Shown here: piece after piece, positions 14,390 to 21,529 of the stretch | Numbering within the stretch: position 1 is the first letter of the stretch | How the letters are laid out: each line of letters starts with the position of its first letter | IMG/VR virus record: IMGVR_UViG_3300008050_000362 | Coordinates: 1-22,272 of that record | Source: a virus | Direction: 5' to 3' (one strand) | DNA: 22,272 nt | Made by a program: the position numbers and the translations under genes | Notes under the pieces: model-generated | The model's input: the letters and a program-made list of their open reading frames with translations, nothing else | Told to the model about the DNA's origin: nothing | Database searches by the model: none

Positions 14390-14396
14390 AGAGTAT

Positions 14397-14404
14397 ACTA
14401 TTTA
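14397..14404 (+). promoter_or_regulatory. Candidate late-promoter core ACTATTTA (1)
   Basis: One of five intergenic copies of ACTATTTA. It lies in the 42-base gap before the bS21-like gene, 28 bases upstream of its GTG start, and is preceded by AGTATACT-type sequence overlapping it. Confidence 0.45.
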
Positions 14405-14431
14405 CTGTGAACCACAACAAGCGAGGCAATA

Positions 14432-14701
14432 GTGGCAAGAACAAATAAGCAGGCACCTGCTCATGTAGTAGTGAGGCCCAAGAGACCAAGAAGAGGTCAA
14501 AGGAACTTTAAACCAGACACAAACATGTCTTTGGTAAGAAGGTTCATTAAAAAGACCAAAAAAGAAAAGATCCAACAACAAGTAAGAGATCTGAGATACT
14601 ATGAAAAGCCGTCTACTAAAAGAAGAATGGCGAAGAAAGCAAGAAAGAGAGTTCTGGATAAATTGCGAGAACAAGAAAAAAGTAGAGCCAACTCTCTATA
14701 A
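14432..14701 (+). CDS. rpsU: Phage-encoded ribosomal protein bS21
   Basis: This 89-residue, strongly basic protein matches bacterial bS21 over residues about 31-75: SLVRRFIKKTKKEKIQQQVR, then DLRYYEKPSTKRRMAKKARK. The RRF...K and (F/Y)YEKP(S/T)xKR blocks are hallmarks. bS21 is a 30S subunit protein close to the anti-Shine-Dalgarno end of 16S rRNA and acts in initiation. Cellular bS21 is about 70 residues; this copy adds a basic N-terminal extension of about 25 residues. The start is GTG 14432 with GCGAGG at 14421-14426. It has its own candidate late promoter just upstream, which suggests it acts during late protein synthesis, perhaps replacing host bS21 to bias initiation. Virus-encoded bS21 is known from marine phages; the biasing role is inference. 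Confidence 0.88.
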   Translation: MARTNKQAPAHVVVRPKRPRRGQRNFKPDTNMSLVRRFIKKTKKEKIQQQVRDLRYYEKPSTKRRMAKKARKRVLDKLREQEKSRANSL

Positions 14702-14717
14702 GGAACTATTTATAGAG
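14694..14717 (+). promoter_or_regulatory. Candidate late promoter (2) inside an inverted repeat
   Basis: ACTATTTA at 14705-14712 lies within a perfect 8-bp inverted repeat, CTCTATAA (14694-14701) and TTATAGAG (14710-14717), extendable by one G-T pair. The right arm is directly followed by TAGGAG (14718-14723), the ribosome binding site of the gene at 14732. The left arm overlaps the end of the bS21-like gene. Read-through RNA could fold here; RNA starting at the motif could not. Confidence 0.45.
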
Positions 14718-14731
14718 TAGGAGAAACACAA

Positions 14732-15046
14732 ATGAGCACCTTCCAGTATAAAAACGGCTTAGGAAATTCAGCAGCCTATCAGGTATCGGGCTACCCACAA
14801 GTAAACAACGGAACAGGTGATGAAATTATAAACTACGATTATGTTACAAGTCAGGTAGTAATATCAAATCTGTCGCCACACACTATATCAGCCTCATTTG
14901 ACGGAAGCGGGTATTTCACGGTTCCAAGTAAAACAATCTCTTCATTTAGAATTAAGTGCAAAGAAATCTCTATTGGTGTTAGTACAACCAGTACATGGTC
15001 AGTCTTGGTAGCGCTAACAACTATTGATGAGTCCGAACTACCATGA
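14732..15046 (+). CDS. Probable virion protein, YQVSG family, paralog A
   Basis: This 104-residue protein has an N-terminal block MSTFQYKNGLGNSAAYQVSG, a beta-rich core with no cysteine cluster, and a C-terminal ALTTIDESELP. The YQVSG-P opening is one I associate with small structural proteins of marine T4-like phages; decoration of head or tail is a reasonable guess but is not shown. It is followed, with an ATGA overlap, by a paralog that shares 36 of the first 40 residues and the C-terminal end while differing in the core. The start has TAGGAGA upstream. The position just before scaffold and capsid genes supports a head role. Confidence 0.75.
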   Translation: MSTFQYKNGLGNSAAYQVSGYPQVNNGTGDEIINYDYVTSQVVISNLSPHTISASFDGSGYFTVPSKTISSFRIKCKEISIGVSTTSTWSVLVALTTIDESELP

Positions 15047-15163
15047 GTGCTTTTCAATACAAAAGCGGCTTAGGAAATTCAGCAGCCTATCAAGTATCGG
15101 GCTATCCACAAGTAAATAGTGGAACGGGTGATGAAACTATAAACTACGATTATGTGACAAGTG
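15043..15163 (+). repeat. Duplicated gene 5' block (partner 14732-14852)
   Basis: The first about 120 bases of paralog B closely match those of paralog A at 14732-14852, including an identical run of more than 20 bases through TTAGGAAATTCAGCAGCC. Similarity drops sharply in the core and returns near the 3' end. It is a coding duplication, not a mobile repeat. Confidence 0.85.
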
Positions 15164-15372
15164 AAATCACAGTTTTAAATGCTAATTCTTCCGGAAGAGT
15201 TACCTTATATTTTGATGGTGCTGCCGAGGGACTAAAGATACCTGCGGCCTGCTGCGCAACAACATTAATTATTAAATGTCGACAAGTAGAAGTAGTTGCA
15301 ACCGGATCGCCACAGTGGTCCATCTGCGCAGCGCTAACAACCATTGATAAGAACGAATTACCAGAGCCTTAA
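15043..15372 (+). CDS. Probable virion protein, YQVSG family, paralog B
   Basis: This 109-residue paralog of the gene at 14732 begins MSAFQYKSGLGNSAAYQVSG and ends ALTTIDKNELPEP. The middle (about 41-90) has diverged and holds a CC pair plus another Cys, absent in paralog A. The start is the ATG of an ATGA overlap with no clear ribosome binding site of its own, so its translation is probably coupled to paralog A, giving roughly linked amounts. The many synonymous differences in the shared N-terminal block indicate an old duplication kept by selection. It might form mixed oligomers with paralog A. Confidence 0.75.
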   Translation: MSAFQYKSGLGNSAAYQVSGYPQVNSGTGDETINYDYVTSEITVLNANSSGRVTLYFDGAAEGLKIPAACCATTLIIKCRQVEVVATGSPQWSICAALTTIDKNELPEP

Positions 15373-15395
15373 TGTCTTAAAAGCCAGTAAAGCCG

Positions 15396-15470
15396 TTCTA
15401 AACTATAAAAAAACTTCTTTTTGTACATTAATATACTATTTATTTATGAAGTATAATTTATAGTTTAGGA
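15396..15470 (+). promoter_or_regulatory. Inverted repeat able to mask the scaffold gene ribosome binding site
   Basis: CTAAACTATAAA (15398-15409) and TTTATAGTTTAG (15457-15468) are perfect 12-base complements, extendable outward by one G-T and one A-T pair (15397/15469 and 15396/15470). The extended right arm covers AGGA of the TAGGAG ribosome binding site (15466-15471) of the gene at 15479. The 47-base loop contains the candidate late promoter at 15435. RNA coming from upstream would carry both arms and could hide the site; RNA starting inside the loop would carry only the right arm and leave it open. Confidence 0.6.
15435..15442 (+). promoter_or_regulatory. Candidate late-promoter core ACTATTTA (3)
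   Basis: This copy lies in the loop between the inverted-repeat arms, 37 bases upstream of the scaffold ATG, in the context AATATACTATTTATTTATG. It shares TATACTATTTA with copy 1 at 14397. Confidence 0.5.
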
Positions 15471-15478
15471 GACCATTC

Positions 15479-16522
15479 ATGTCTAGCATGTTAGAAGAGG
15501 CGATCGTCGACGCCGCTGCATTAAAAGAGGCAGCAATTAAAAACGCTGAAAATGTTATTGTAGAAAGATACTCTGATGATATTCGAGAGGCAGTTGAGAC
15601 TCTCCTCGAAGGAGAACTTGAGGGTGAAGAGGCCGAAGAAGAGCCCGCACAAATTCAAAACGCTCTCCCTGTAGCAGCAATGCCGAAGACCGGTGACGAA
15701 GAAATGGTCATTAGTATGGATGACCTCAAAAACATTATTGACGCTGTTGAAGAAAAAGAAGCGCAGATCGGAGAAGATCTAGTAGGATCCCCAGAGTCAC
15801 ACGAAAGTGTAGCTTCAGAGATGGGAACAGGCAACGCGCCTCCCTCACTTGATACGCCCCTACCAGAAGCAGCAGCTATTACTATGGCGCTAGAGGAGAA
15901 TGTTGGTTCAGAAGAAACTCTTGAGGAAGAGGAAGAACTAGAAGAAGAAATTGATTTAGAAGAAGTTGTAGAGATTATGGAAGAATTGGTTGTAGATATC
16001 GACCCACGCAAAAGTGGTTGGGCCGGCACTCCCGATTCCATAATGGACTTCAAAGCAGAAATGATGTTGGCAAAGCAAGCATCTACAGAGTCTCAGGCGC
16101 AGCTTAAAGTTGAAAAAGAACTTGCAACGAGACTAACAGTAGAGAACAAGAAACTTCGCGAGGCTAATGATAAGTACAAAGCGCTTGTCGTTGAAGCAGA
16201 CGAAAGAATTCAGCAAGTTAATCTTGCCAACGCAAAATTACTATACACGAATCGGGTTATGACTAATGACTCCTTGAATGAGCGACAAATAAACAAAATT
16301 GTCGAAGCAGTTCAAAATGCCGATTCAATTGAGGAGGCGAAGACAATCTTCGAAACACTTCAGAACGCAGTGGGCAGTACTCGCAAGGGCGCGCCAAAAT
16401 CACTAAGTGAAGCTATTGAAAGACCAGTTGGGGCACTACCTCGTAGAAGACAAAGCGATAATACGCTTGAAACGGGCGTGTTGAATCGTATGCAATTACT
16501 TGCAGGCATTACACACAAATAA
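15479..16522 (+). CDS. Prohead core scaffolding protein (gp22-like)
   Basis: This 347-residue, very acidic protein forms the inner scaffold on which the capsid shell assembles and which the gp21 protease then destroys. The recognisable signature is near the C-terminus: LANAKLLYTNRVMTNDSLNE (249-268), followed by RQINKIVEAV and EEAKTIFETLQNAVG. The centre is an acidic low-complexity block (LEEEEELEEEIDLEE) flanked by helical coiled-coil stretches. Several (L/I)xE sites (LKE, IVE, LEE) offer protease targets. It is longer than T4 gp22 (269). Its ribosome binding site TAGGAG lies in the right arm of an inverted repeat, so its synthesis may be limited to late transcripts. The major capsid gene follows after 21 bases. 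Confidence 0.88.
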   Translation: MSSMLEEAIVDAAALKEAAIKNAENVIVERYSDDIREAVETLLEGELEGEEAEEEPAQIQNALPVAAMPKTGDEEMVISMDDLKNIIDAVEEKEAQIGEDLVGSPESHESVASEMGTGNAPPSLDTPLPEAAAITMALEENVGSEETLEEEEELEEEIDLEEVVEIMEELVVDIDPRKSGWAGTPDSIMDFKAEMMLAKQASTESQAQLKVEKELATRLTVENKKLREANDKYKALVVEADERIQQVNLANAKLLYTNRVMTNDSLNERQINKIVEAVQNADSIEEAKTIFETLQNAVGSTRKGAPKSLSEAIERPVGALPRRRQSDNTLETGVLNRMQLLAGITHK

Positions 16523-16543
16523 CATTTAAAGGAGAATTAAAAA

Positions 16544-18232
16544 ATGTCAGTATTAGAAAGACTTACCGAGGGTATCGTAAATCGCGACCTCTCAAGAGAA
16601 GGCACTGCGCTCCTCTCCAAGTGGGAGAAGACAGGACTTCTTGAGGGACTAGGCAATGATCGTCACCGTCAGAGTATGGCGGTTCTTTTAGAGAACCAAG
16701 CAAAGGAGCTTCTTCGCGAAGCATCCACAATGGCAGGAAGCGATGTTGAAGGTTTCTCTTCAGTTGCTTTCCCAATCGTTCGCCGTGTATTCGGTGGACT
16801 AATCGCTAACGATCTAGTTAGTGTCCAACCAATGAGCCTTCCATCAGGTCTCATTTTCTTCCTAGACTTCACACTCACCAATAATAGGCTATCCATGGAT
16901 GCCGAAGATTCAGTATACGGTGGTGGTGTTGTAGCGGCAGAAATCACTGGTGGTGTTGATCTCTCCGGAGAACTCGCTGAAGAGAGTTTCTATGCTCTTA
17001 ACAACGGTTATTCCTCACCTACTGGTTCAGTAGGCGGCCTAACTATGGAAATCATCGCTTCCGGTACTGTCGGTGGCGATTGGGCAGGTTCAGCAATCGA
17101 CGATGGCAGAGAAGGTGACGCGCTCGTGCGCTACGATCCTGATCTTCTAGGACTACACGCAGCAGTCGGTACAGTCGCTCTCAGCGCACTAACCGCTGGC
17201 CAGTTTAATCTAAGAGATTTCGTAACTGTTACTCTAGATGATGGTGGATCAGCGCTAGCACACAGTGGTGTTCAGGCACGTCGTTTGACTCGCCTTGATG
17301 CTTCTGATAGTTCACAGGTACTGTTCGTCGTAACCTCAGATACCGACGATCACGCCTCTGCTTCGCTCCTCGGCGCAGATTCCGGTTCTTTCGTCATTGA
17401 CGATGGTTTCGGTTCAGGTGGCAACGGTGGTCTAGGTAGTGTTGTTGGTCAGCCAGTATGGGAACTAGAATCCCAAAAAGACATTCCAGAGATTGATATC
17501 AAAGTAGATTCAATTCCTGTAACTGCAATGACCAAGAAGCTAAAGGCTAAGTGGACACCAGAACTAGCACAAGACCTTAACGCATACCACAACATGGATG
17601 CAGAGGTTGAGCTTACTTCCATTCTTTCAGAGCACATCGCTCTAGAGATTGATCGTGAGATTCTTGAGGATCTTCTCAAGGGTGCAACCGGTGCTACACT
17701 ATACTGGTCACGTCGTCCAGGTAAGTTCGTCAATCGCACAACTGGCTCAACAGCCGGCGCCGATGCAGACTTCACTGGTAACGTATCAGAATGGTATGAG
17801 ACCCTAGTTGAAACCATCAACGATGTGTCAGCCTCAATCCACCGCAAGACTCTTCGCGGCGGCGCAAACTTCCTAGTTGTATCTCCAGAGGTTGCTAACC
17901 TCCTAGAGTTCACAGCAGGCTTCCGTGGTTCAGTCACTCATGACGATGACCGTGGTACTGTTGGTACTATGAAAGTTGGCTCACTAAGCAAGAAGTTTGA
18001 TGTCTATGTCGACGCATACTTCCCACGTAACGTAGTACTCGTTGGTCGTAAAGGATCTTCTTTCCTAGAAAGTGGATATGTATACGCACCTTACGTGCCG
18101 CTACAAATGACACCTACCATTTTTGGTACTGAGGACTTCGTACCTCGCAAGGGTGTCATGACTCGTTACGCCAAGAAGATGGTTCGTCCTGACCTCTACG
18201 GTGTTGTTGTTATTACCGACATTCTCGGCTAA
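16544..18232 (+). CDS. Major capsid protein (gp23-like)
   Basis: This 562-residue protein builds the head shell. The T4 gp23 type is clear from LSKWEKTGLLEGL (24-36), MAVLLENQAKELLREAS (45-61), FSSVAFPIVRRVFGGLIAND, SVQPMSLPSGLIFFLD, and a C-terminal half including KAKWTPELAQDLNAYHNMDA and a YVPLQMTPTIFG-type end. LRE at 57-59 followed by Ala is a likely maturation cleavage site, close to T4's cut after residue 65. It is slightly longer than T4 gp23 (521), with a Gly/Ser/Asp-rich insertion in the middle (about 150-305). It has a strong ribosome binding site (AAAGGAGA, 16528-16535). Codon use differs from the neighbours: 23 of 28 arginines are CGT or CGC, as expected for the most abundant virion protein. 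Confidence 0.97.
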   Translation: MSVLERLTEGIVNRDLSREGTALLSKWEKTGLLEGLGNDRHRQSMAVLLENQAKELLREASTMAGSDVEGFSSVAFPIVRRVFGGLIANDLVSVQPMSLPSGLIFFLDFTLTNNRLSMDAEDSVYGGGVVAAEITGGVDLSGELAEESFYALNNGYSSPTGSVGGLTMEIIASGTVGGDWAGSAIDDGREGDALVRYDPDLLGLHAAVGTVALSALTAGQFNLRDFVTVTLDDGGSALAHSGVQARRLTRLDASDSSQVLFVVTSDTDDHASASLLGADSGSFVIDDGFGSGGNGGLGSVVGQPVWELESQKDIPEIDIKVDSIPVTAMTKKLKAKWTPELAQDLNAYHNMDAEVELTSILSEHIALEIDREILEDLLKGATGATLYWSRRPGKFVNRTTGSTAGADADFTGNVSEWYETLVETINDVSASIHRKTLRGGANFLVVSPEVANLLEFTAGFRGSVTHDDDRGTVGTMKVGSLSKKFDVYVDAYFPRNVVLVGRKGSSFLESGYVYAPYVPLQMTPTIFGTEDFVPRKGVMTRYAKKMVRPDLYGVVVITDILG

Positions 18233-18256
18233 TCACAAGATAACAGTCTATATAAC

Positions 18257-18285
18257 AAGCCCTGGCCTTGCGCCGGGGCTTTTTT
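18257..18285 (+). terminator. Rho-independent terminator after the major capsid gene
   Basis: AAGCCCTGGC (18257-18266) pairs with GCCGGGGCTT (18272-18281) with one G-T pair around a 5-base loop (CTTGC), then a run of T. It closes the scaffold-capsid unit before the neck genes. Confidence 0.92.
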
Positions 18286-18303
18286 ATTTGCTTATTGTGA
18301 GCA

Positions 18304-18323
18304 CTCTTACTATTTAGTTAGAG
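18304..18323 (+). promoter_or_regulatory. Candidate late promoter (4) inside an imperfect inverted repeat
   Basis: ACTATTTA at 18309-18316 sits inside CTCTTACTA (18304-18312) and TAGTTAGAG (18315-18323), complementary at 8 of 9 positions. The right arm runs into AGAGGAGGTG, the strong ribosome binding site of the gene at 18337. It follows the capsid terminator by 20 bases, so a new transcript start is needed here. Confidence 0.5.
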
Positions 18324-18336
18324 GAGGTGCGAGTGT

Positions 18337-19605
18337 ATGTCATTACCCACCCTAACACCTGTAAGCCAAATGAGCAAGGTCATCTTGCCATCAACCGGAG
18401 ACGCCGCAGATGTAGCTGCCGCTTTACCGTTTAGTCTCTATGGAACTTCTGAAGAATTCCTAACAGGAGCAGCAGAACAAGTCGCCTATACTTATAAGTC
18501 TTTAGGCGGAGATGTATTGGATCTAGAAATAACAGCAGGAAACGTTTATGCAAATTATCAGTCCTCGGTTATGGAATACTCCTACCTTCTTAATATCCAC
18601 CAATCTAAGAATGTCTTATCTGACCTTCTTGGCTCAACCACTGGTAGTTTTGATCATGAAGGTCAACTAACAGGAAGCAATACAGATAAATTAAGCGGAG
18701 TTAACCTAAAATATCCACGCTTCAGTTTTTCCTACGCTCGTAAAGTTGGTGATGGTATTTCACACGAAGCAGGAATTGGTGGAACAATCCCAATTTATTC
18801 TGCATCATTCGGGCTAGAATCAGGAGTTCAAGACTATGATTTACAAACAATCATCTCTTCCTCCGCAGCAACCGACTCCACATTACCATATTATAATCAA
18901 GTTGGTAATAAGAGAGTAATCGTTCGCAAAGTCTTTTATAAAACACCTCAAGCAATGTGGAGGTTCTTCGGATATTACGGAGGACTAAACGTCGTCGGCA
19001 ACCTACTTTACTATGGTCAATATACCGACGACTCCACATTTGAGATTATCCCAGCATGGCAGAACAAGGCACAAGCCCAGGCTTATGAAGATCATCTTTG
19101 GACAAGACTTTCTCATTATTCATATGAACTAAAAGATAATCAACTAAGAATTTATCCAGAGCCCCAATTGATTGGAACAGATTATGATAAGATGTGGGTG
19201 GAGTTTTCAGTAGAAGTTGATCCATATGAGACAAATGATAGGTACGACGAAGGTATCGATGGAGTAAATAATATGAATACTCTTCCCTTCGAAAACCTAC
19301 CATTCGAGAAAATTAATTCAATTGGTAAACAGTGGATCAGAAGGTACGCATTATCATTGTCAAAAGAAACACTAGGACAGATTAGATCAAAATTAGGCTC
19401 TATTCCAATTCCAGGAGATTCAGTAACACTAAATGGTTCAGATCTTTTATCTCAAGCCCAAACCGAGAAGGATGCTTTGAGAGAGGAGCTTAAAACTATA
19501 CTAGATGAGATGACATATGCAGAGCTAGCCAAGAAGGACAGTGAACTGGTAGCATCTACTGACGAATTACTTTCTAAAATACCAATGCCAATTTTCCAAG
19601 GATAA
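18337..19605 (+). CDS. Neck protein (gp13-like)
   Basis: This 422-residue protein resembles the T4 gp13 family, which closes the filled head and connects it to the tail. The best match is the C-terminal block IGKQWIRRYALSLSKETLGQ, then IRSKLGSIPIPGDSVTLNGS (about 328-368), followed by LREELKTILDEMTYAELAKK. The N-terminal part is Ser/Thr/Gly-rich with beta character and makes it longer than T4 gp13 (309). The ATG at 18337 has AGAGGAGGTG upstream; GTG 18334 is a close out-of-phase neighbour and is not used. It starts a unit with its own candidate promoter, directly after the capsid terminator. Confidence 0.85.
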   Translation: MSLPTLTPVSQMSKVILPSTGDAADVAAALPFSLYGTSEEFLTGAAEQVAYTYKSLGGDVLDLEITAGNVYANYQSSVMEYSYLLNIHQSKNVLSDLLGSTTGSFDHEGQLTGSNTDKLSGVNLKYPRFSFSYARKVGDGISHEAGIGGTIPIYSASFGLESGVQDYDLQTIISSSAATDSTLPYYNQVGNKRVIVRKVFYKTPQAMWRFFGYYGGLNVVGNLLYYGQYTDDSTFEIIPAWQNKAQAQAYEDHLWTRLSHYSYELKDNQLRIYPEPQLIGTDYDKMWVEFSVEVDPYETNDRYDEGIDGVNNMNTLPFENLPFEKINSIGKQWIRRYALSLSKETLGQIRSKLGSIPIPGDSVTLNGSDLLSQAQTEKDALREELKTILDEMTYAELAKKDSELVASTDELLSKIPMPIFQG

Positions 19606-19609
19606 ATAA

Positions 19610-20491
19610 ATGTCTAGCTTTGAAGATCTATATAAGGGTTACGCACCATATTTTAAAGAAGAGAAGCAAGTAGATAAATTTACTAAAGAGATCTCTTTAA
19701 TGCCCTCGACTATTGAAACGATCGACATGGCAATCTTTAAGTGGCTTGAAGAAGATATGAATGTATTCTGCGATTCAAACACAGGCTGGAGAAAGGTTCC
19801 AAACATTTGGGTTCTTCCAGAAAGAGCATATCAGGTCAAGGATCAAAAACAACGAAGAGACAAGCACGGTATCTTTGAGCTTCCCGCAATCTCAATCGAG
19901 AGAACTGGACTCAAGAAAGATCCAGCCTTCAAGGGTGTTGCTTGGGCTCACATCCCGAATAAGAATGATGCCAAGGGCGGCGCCATAACTGTTGCGAGAA
20001 CCATACAACAAGACAAGACAGCAGCATTCGCAAATAGAGATTCTAATAATAAAACAAAGGGCAAAGTAAATTCCAGATTTAATAATAAGAAAGTTGTTTA
20101 TCAGACCATGACGATGCCAATGCCAACTTATGTTGTAGCAGAATACGAATTAACTTTAAGATCAGAATACCAACAACAAATGAATGAGATGCTATCTCCG
20201 TTCATCACAACAACGGGACAAATCACAAACTTCTTTATCACTCACGAGGGACACAGGTTCGAAGGTTTCTTAGAGGGAGACTATGGATTATCTAACACCG
20301 TCGCAGATCTCGGAGAAGAAGAAAGAAAATACGAAACAAAAATACCAATTAGAATATTAGGATATTTATTAGGAGCAGGCAACAACGAAAAATACCCGAA
20401 GATAACAATTAGAGAAAATGCAGTAGAATTTAAAATGCCAAGAGAAAGAGTTATCTTCGGAGATCAAAGACCATGGGAGACTAAAAAGTAA
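19610..20491 (+). CDS. Tail-completion / sheath-terminator protein (gp15-like)
   Basis: This 293-residue protein has WRKVPNIWVLPERAYQVKD (about 61-79), LPAISIERTGLKKDP (about 91-105), VVYQTMTMPMPTYVVAEYEL, TLRSEYQQQMNEMLSPFITT (about 187-206), and a final beta-rich part ending in VEFKMPRERVIFGDQRPW. The layout (ribosome-like start loop, LPxIxxERTG, then P(V/M)PTYVxxxYxLxxRxEYxxQM, then xxPF) matches the T4 gp15 type, the ring that caps the tail sheath and joins head to tail. The similarity is moderate, judged by pattern rather than alignment. Nearly all arginines are AGA (14 of 16). AAGGA lies upstream of the ATG. A neck protein of another kind is the alternative. Confidence 0.7.
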   Translation: MSSFEDLYKGYAPYFKEEKQVDKFTKEISLMPSTIETIDMAIFKWLEEDMNVFCDSNTGWRKVPNIWVLPERAYQVKDQKQRRDKHGIFELPAISIERTGLKKDPAFKGVAWAHIPNKNDAKGGAITVARTIQQDKTAAFANRDSNNKTKGKVNSRFNNKKVVYQTMTMPMPTYVVAEYELTLRSEYQQQMNEMLSPFITTTGQITNFFITHEGHRFEGFLEGDYGLSNTVADLGEEERKYETKIPIRILGYLLGAGNNEKYPKITIRENAVEFKMPRERVIFGDQRPWETKK

Positions 20492-21444
20492 TGGCTAATA
20501 AATGGTCAAAACCAGCAGCACCTCCACCTCCTTTATTTACGGGACAACCAGAAAGAGATTTCGTAAAACAAATTAACGATGAGGTTATTGAAAGAGTTGT
20601 AGGACAAAGAGTTTTATATCTTCCTCTCTCAATTGAATACTCTGATTATCATCAACTCTACGGAGAAGCAATAAGAAAAACATTTTTACCACCAGTACAT
20701 GTTCACGCACTAGTAGAGTTCGAGGGCATTAAAACTATAACAACAAACTATGGTTTAGACAAACAACAATCTATCATGGTTAAATTCCACAAGAGAAGAC
20801 TAACCGAGGATCAAAACTTATTTATCAGAGAAGGTGATTATATAATGTATGGAAATGCATTCTATGAGATCGTAACTCTTACAGAAGATAAAGAGCTTTT
20901 CGGACAACCAGAATATCGTTTTCAAATTATAGCCAAGTGTATACAGACCAGGCGAGGACTAATAGACTTAGAAATATTATCATCCGAAGCCCAACAAGCC
21001 CTATTAAGTAACGCATTGCAAGCAGCGACTCCAGAAAAGGCAAAAGAGTCAACAGAAACTCCGACCACCCCAACTGGCTCAGGTGTTGGAGCAAGTATTG
21101 TTTACGGCGCCTCCGGCACTAGTGGAGTTGATGAGGGAGAAGGCAGCAGCCCAGCACCAGCAGGAGCAATAGAAACTTCAATTGGTGCAGGAGAAAGTAT
21201 CAATGAGAATGAAGAGTTCTCCGGATTCTTTGGAGAAGATGGTTCCCCCAACCCTGTGATCACACCAAACACAATTCTAATATTTCAAAACGGTATTCTA
21301 CAATCAGTTGGTAATGATGACGGAGATAGTACAGACTTTTATATTAATGAAGATTATGAGATCATTTCTAACTATGATATACCAGAAGGCGACCGGCTAA
21401 CCATCATTGCTCTCGAAGCTATTGTAGCGGCATTCACAGGCTAA
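20491..21444 (+). CDS. Neck protein (gp14-like) with added C-terminal domain
   Basis: Residues 25-165 follow the T4 gp14 pattern: an EVIERVVGQRVLYLPLSIEY segment, ALVEFEGIKTITTNYGLD, HKRRLTEDQN, REGDYIMYGNAFYEIVTLTE, then KELFGQPEYRFQIIAKCI. gp14 works with gp13 at the head-tail junction. After an acidic Gly/Ser/Pro/Thr linker (about 170-245) there is an extra C-terminal part (about 251-317) with FQNGILQ and DFYINEDYEI, resembling the NGxLQ beta domains of phage tail and fibre proteins. T4 gp14 has 256 residues. It starts on a TAATG overlap with the preceding gene, so the two are translated together. In T4 the order is 13-14-15; here the gp15-like gene precedes. Confidence 0.75.
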   Translation: MANKWSKPAAPPPPLFTGQPERDFVKQINDEVIERVVGQRVLYLPLSIEYSDYHQLYGEAIRKTFLPPVHVHALVEFEGIKTITTNYGLDKQQSIMVKFHKRRLTEDQNLFIREGDYIMYGNAFYEIVTLTEDKELFGQPEYRFQIIAKCIQTRRGLIDLEILSSEAQQALLSNALQAATPEKAKESTETPTTPTGSGVGASIVYGASGTSGVDEGEGSSPAPAGAIETSIGAGESINENEEFSGFFGEDGSPNPVITPNTILIFQNGILQSVGNDDGDSTDFYINEDYEIISNYDIPEGDRLTIIALEAIVAAFTG

Positions 21445-21529
21445 AACTAAAATTATAAGTCTCAAGAAAGCCCTATTTCTTCGAAGTTTGTAAAAAAGCT
21501 AATAAAAGTTTCTCTTACCCAGTAAAACG

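Noticed and set aside
17449-17937. 162-codon minus-strand frame opposite the major capsid gene
   Set aside because: It lies fully inside a strongly conserved gene whose codon bias explains the absence of antisense stops.
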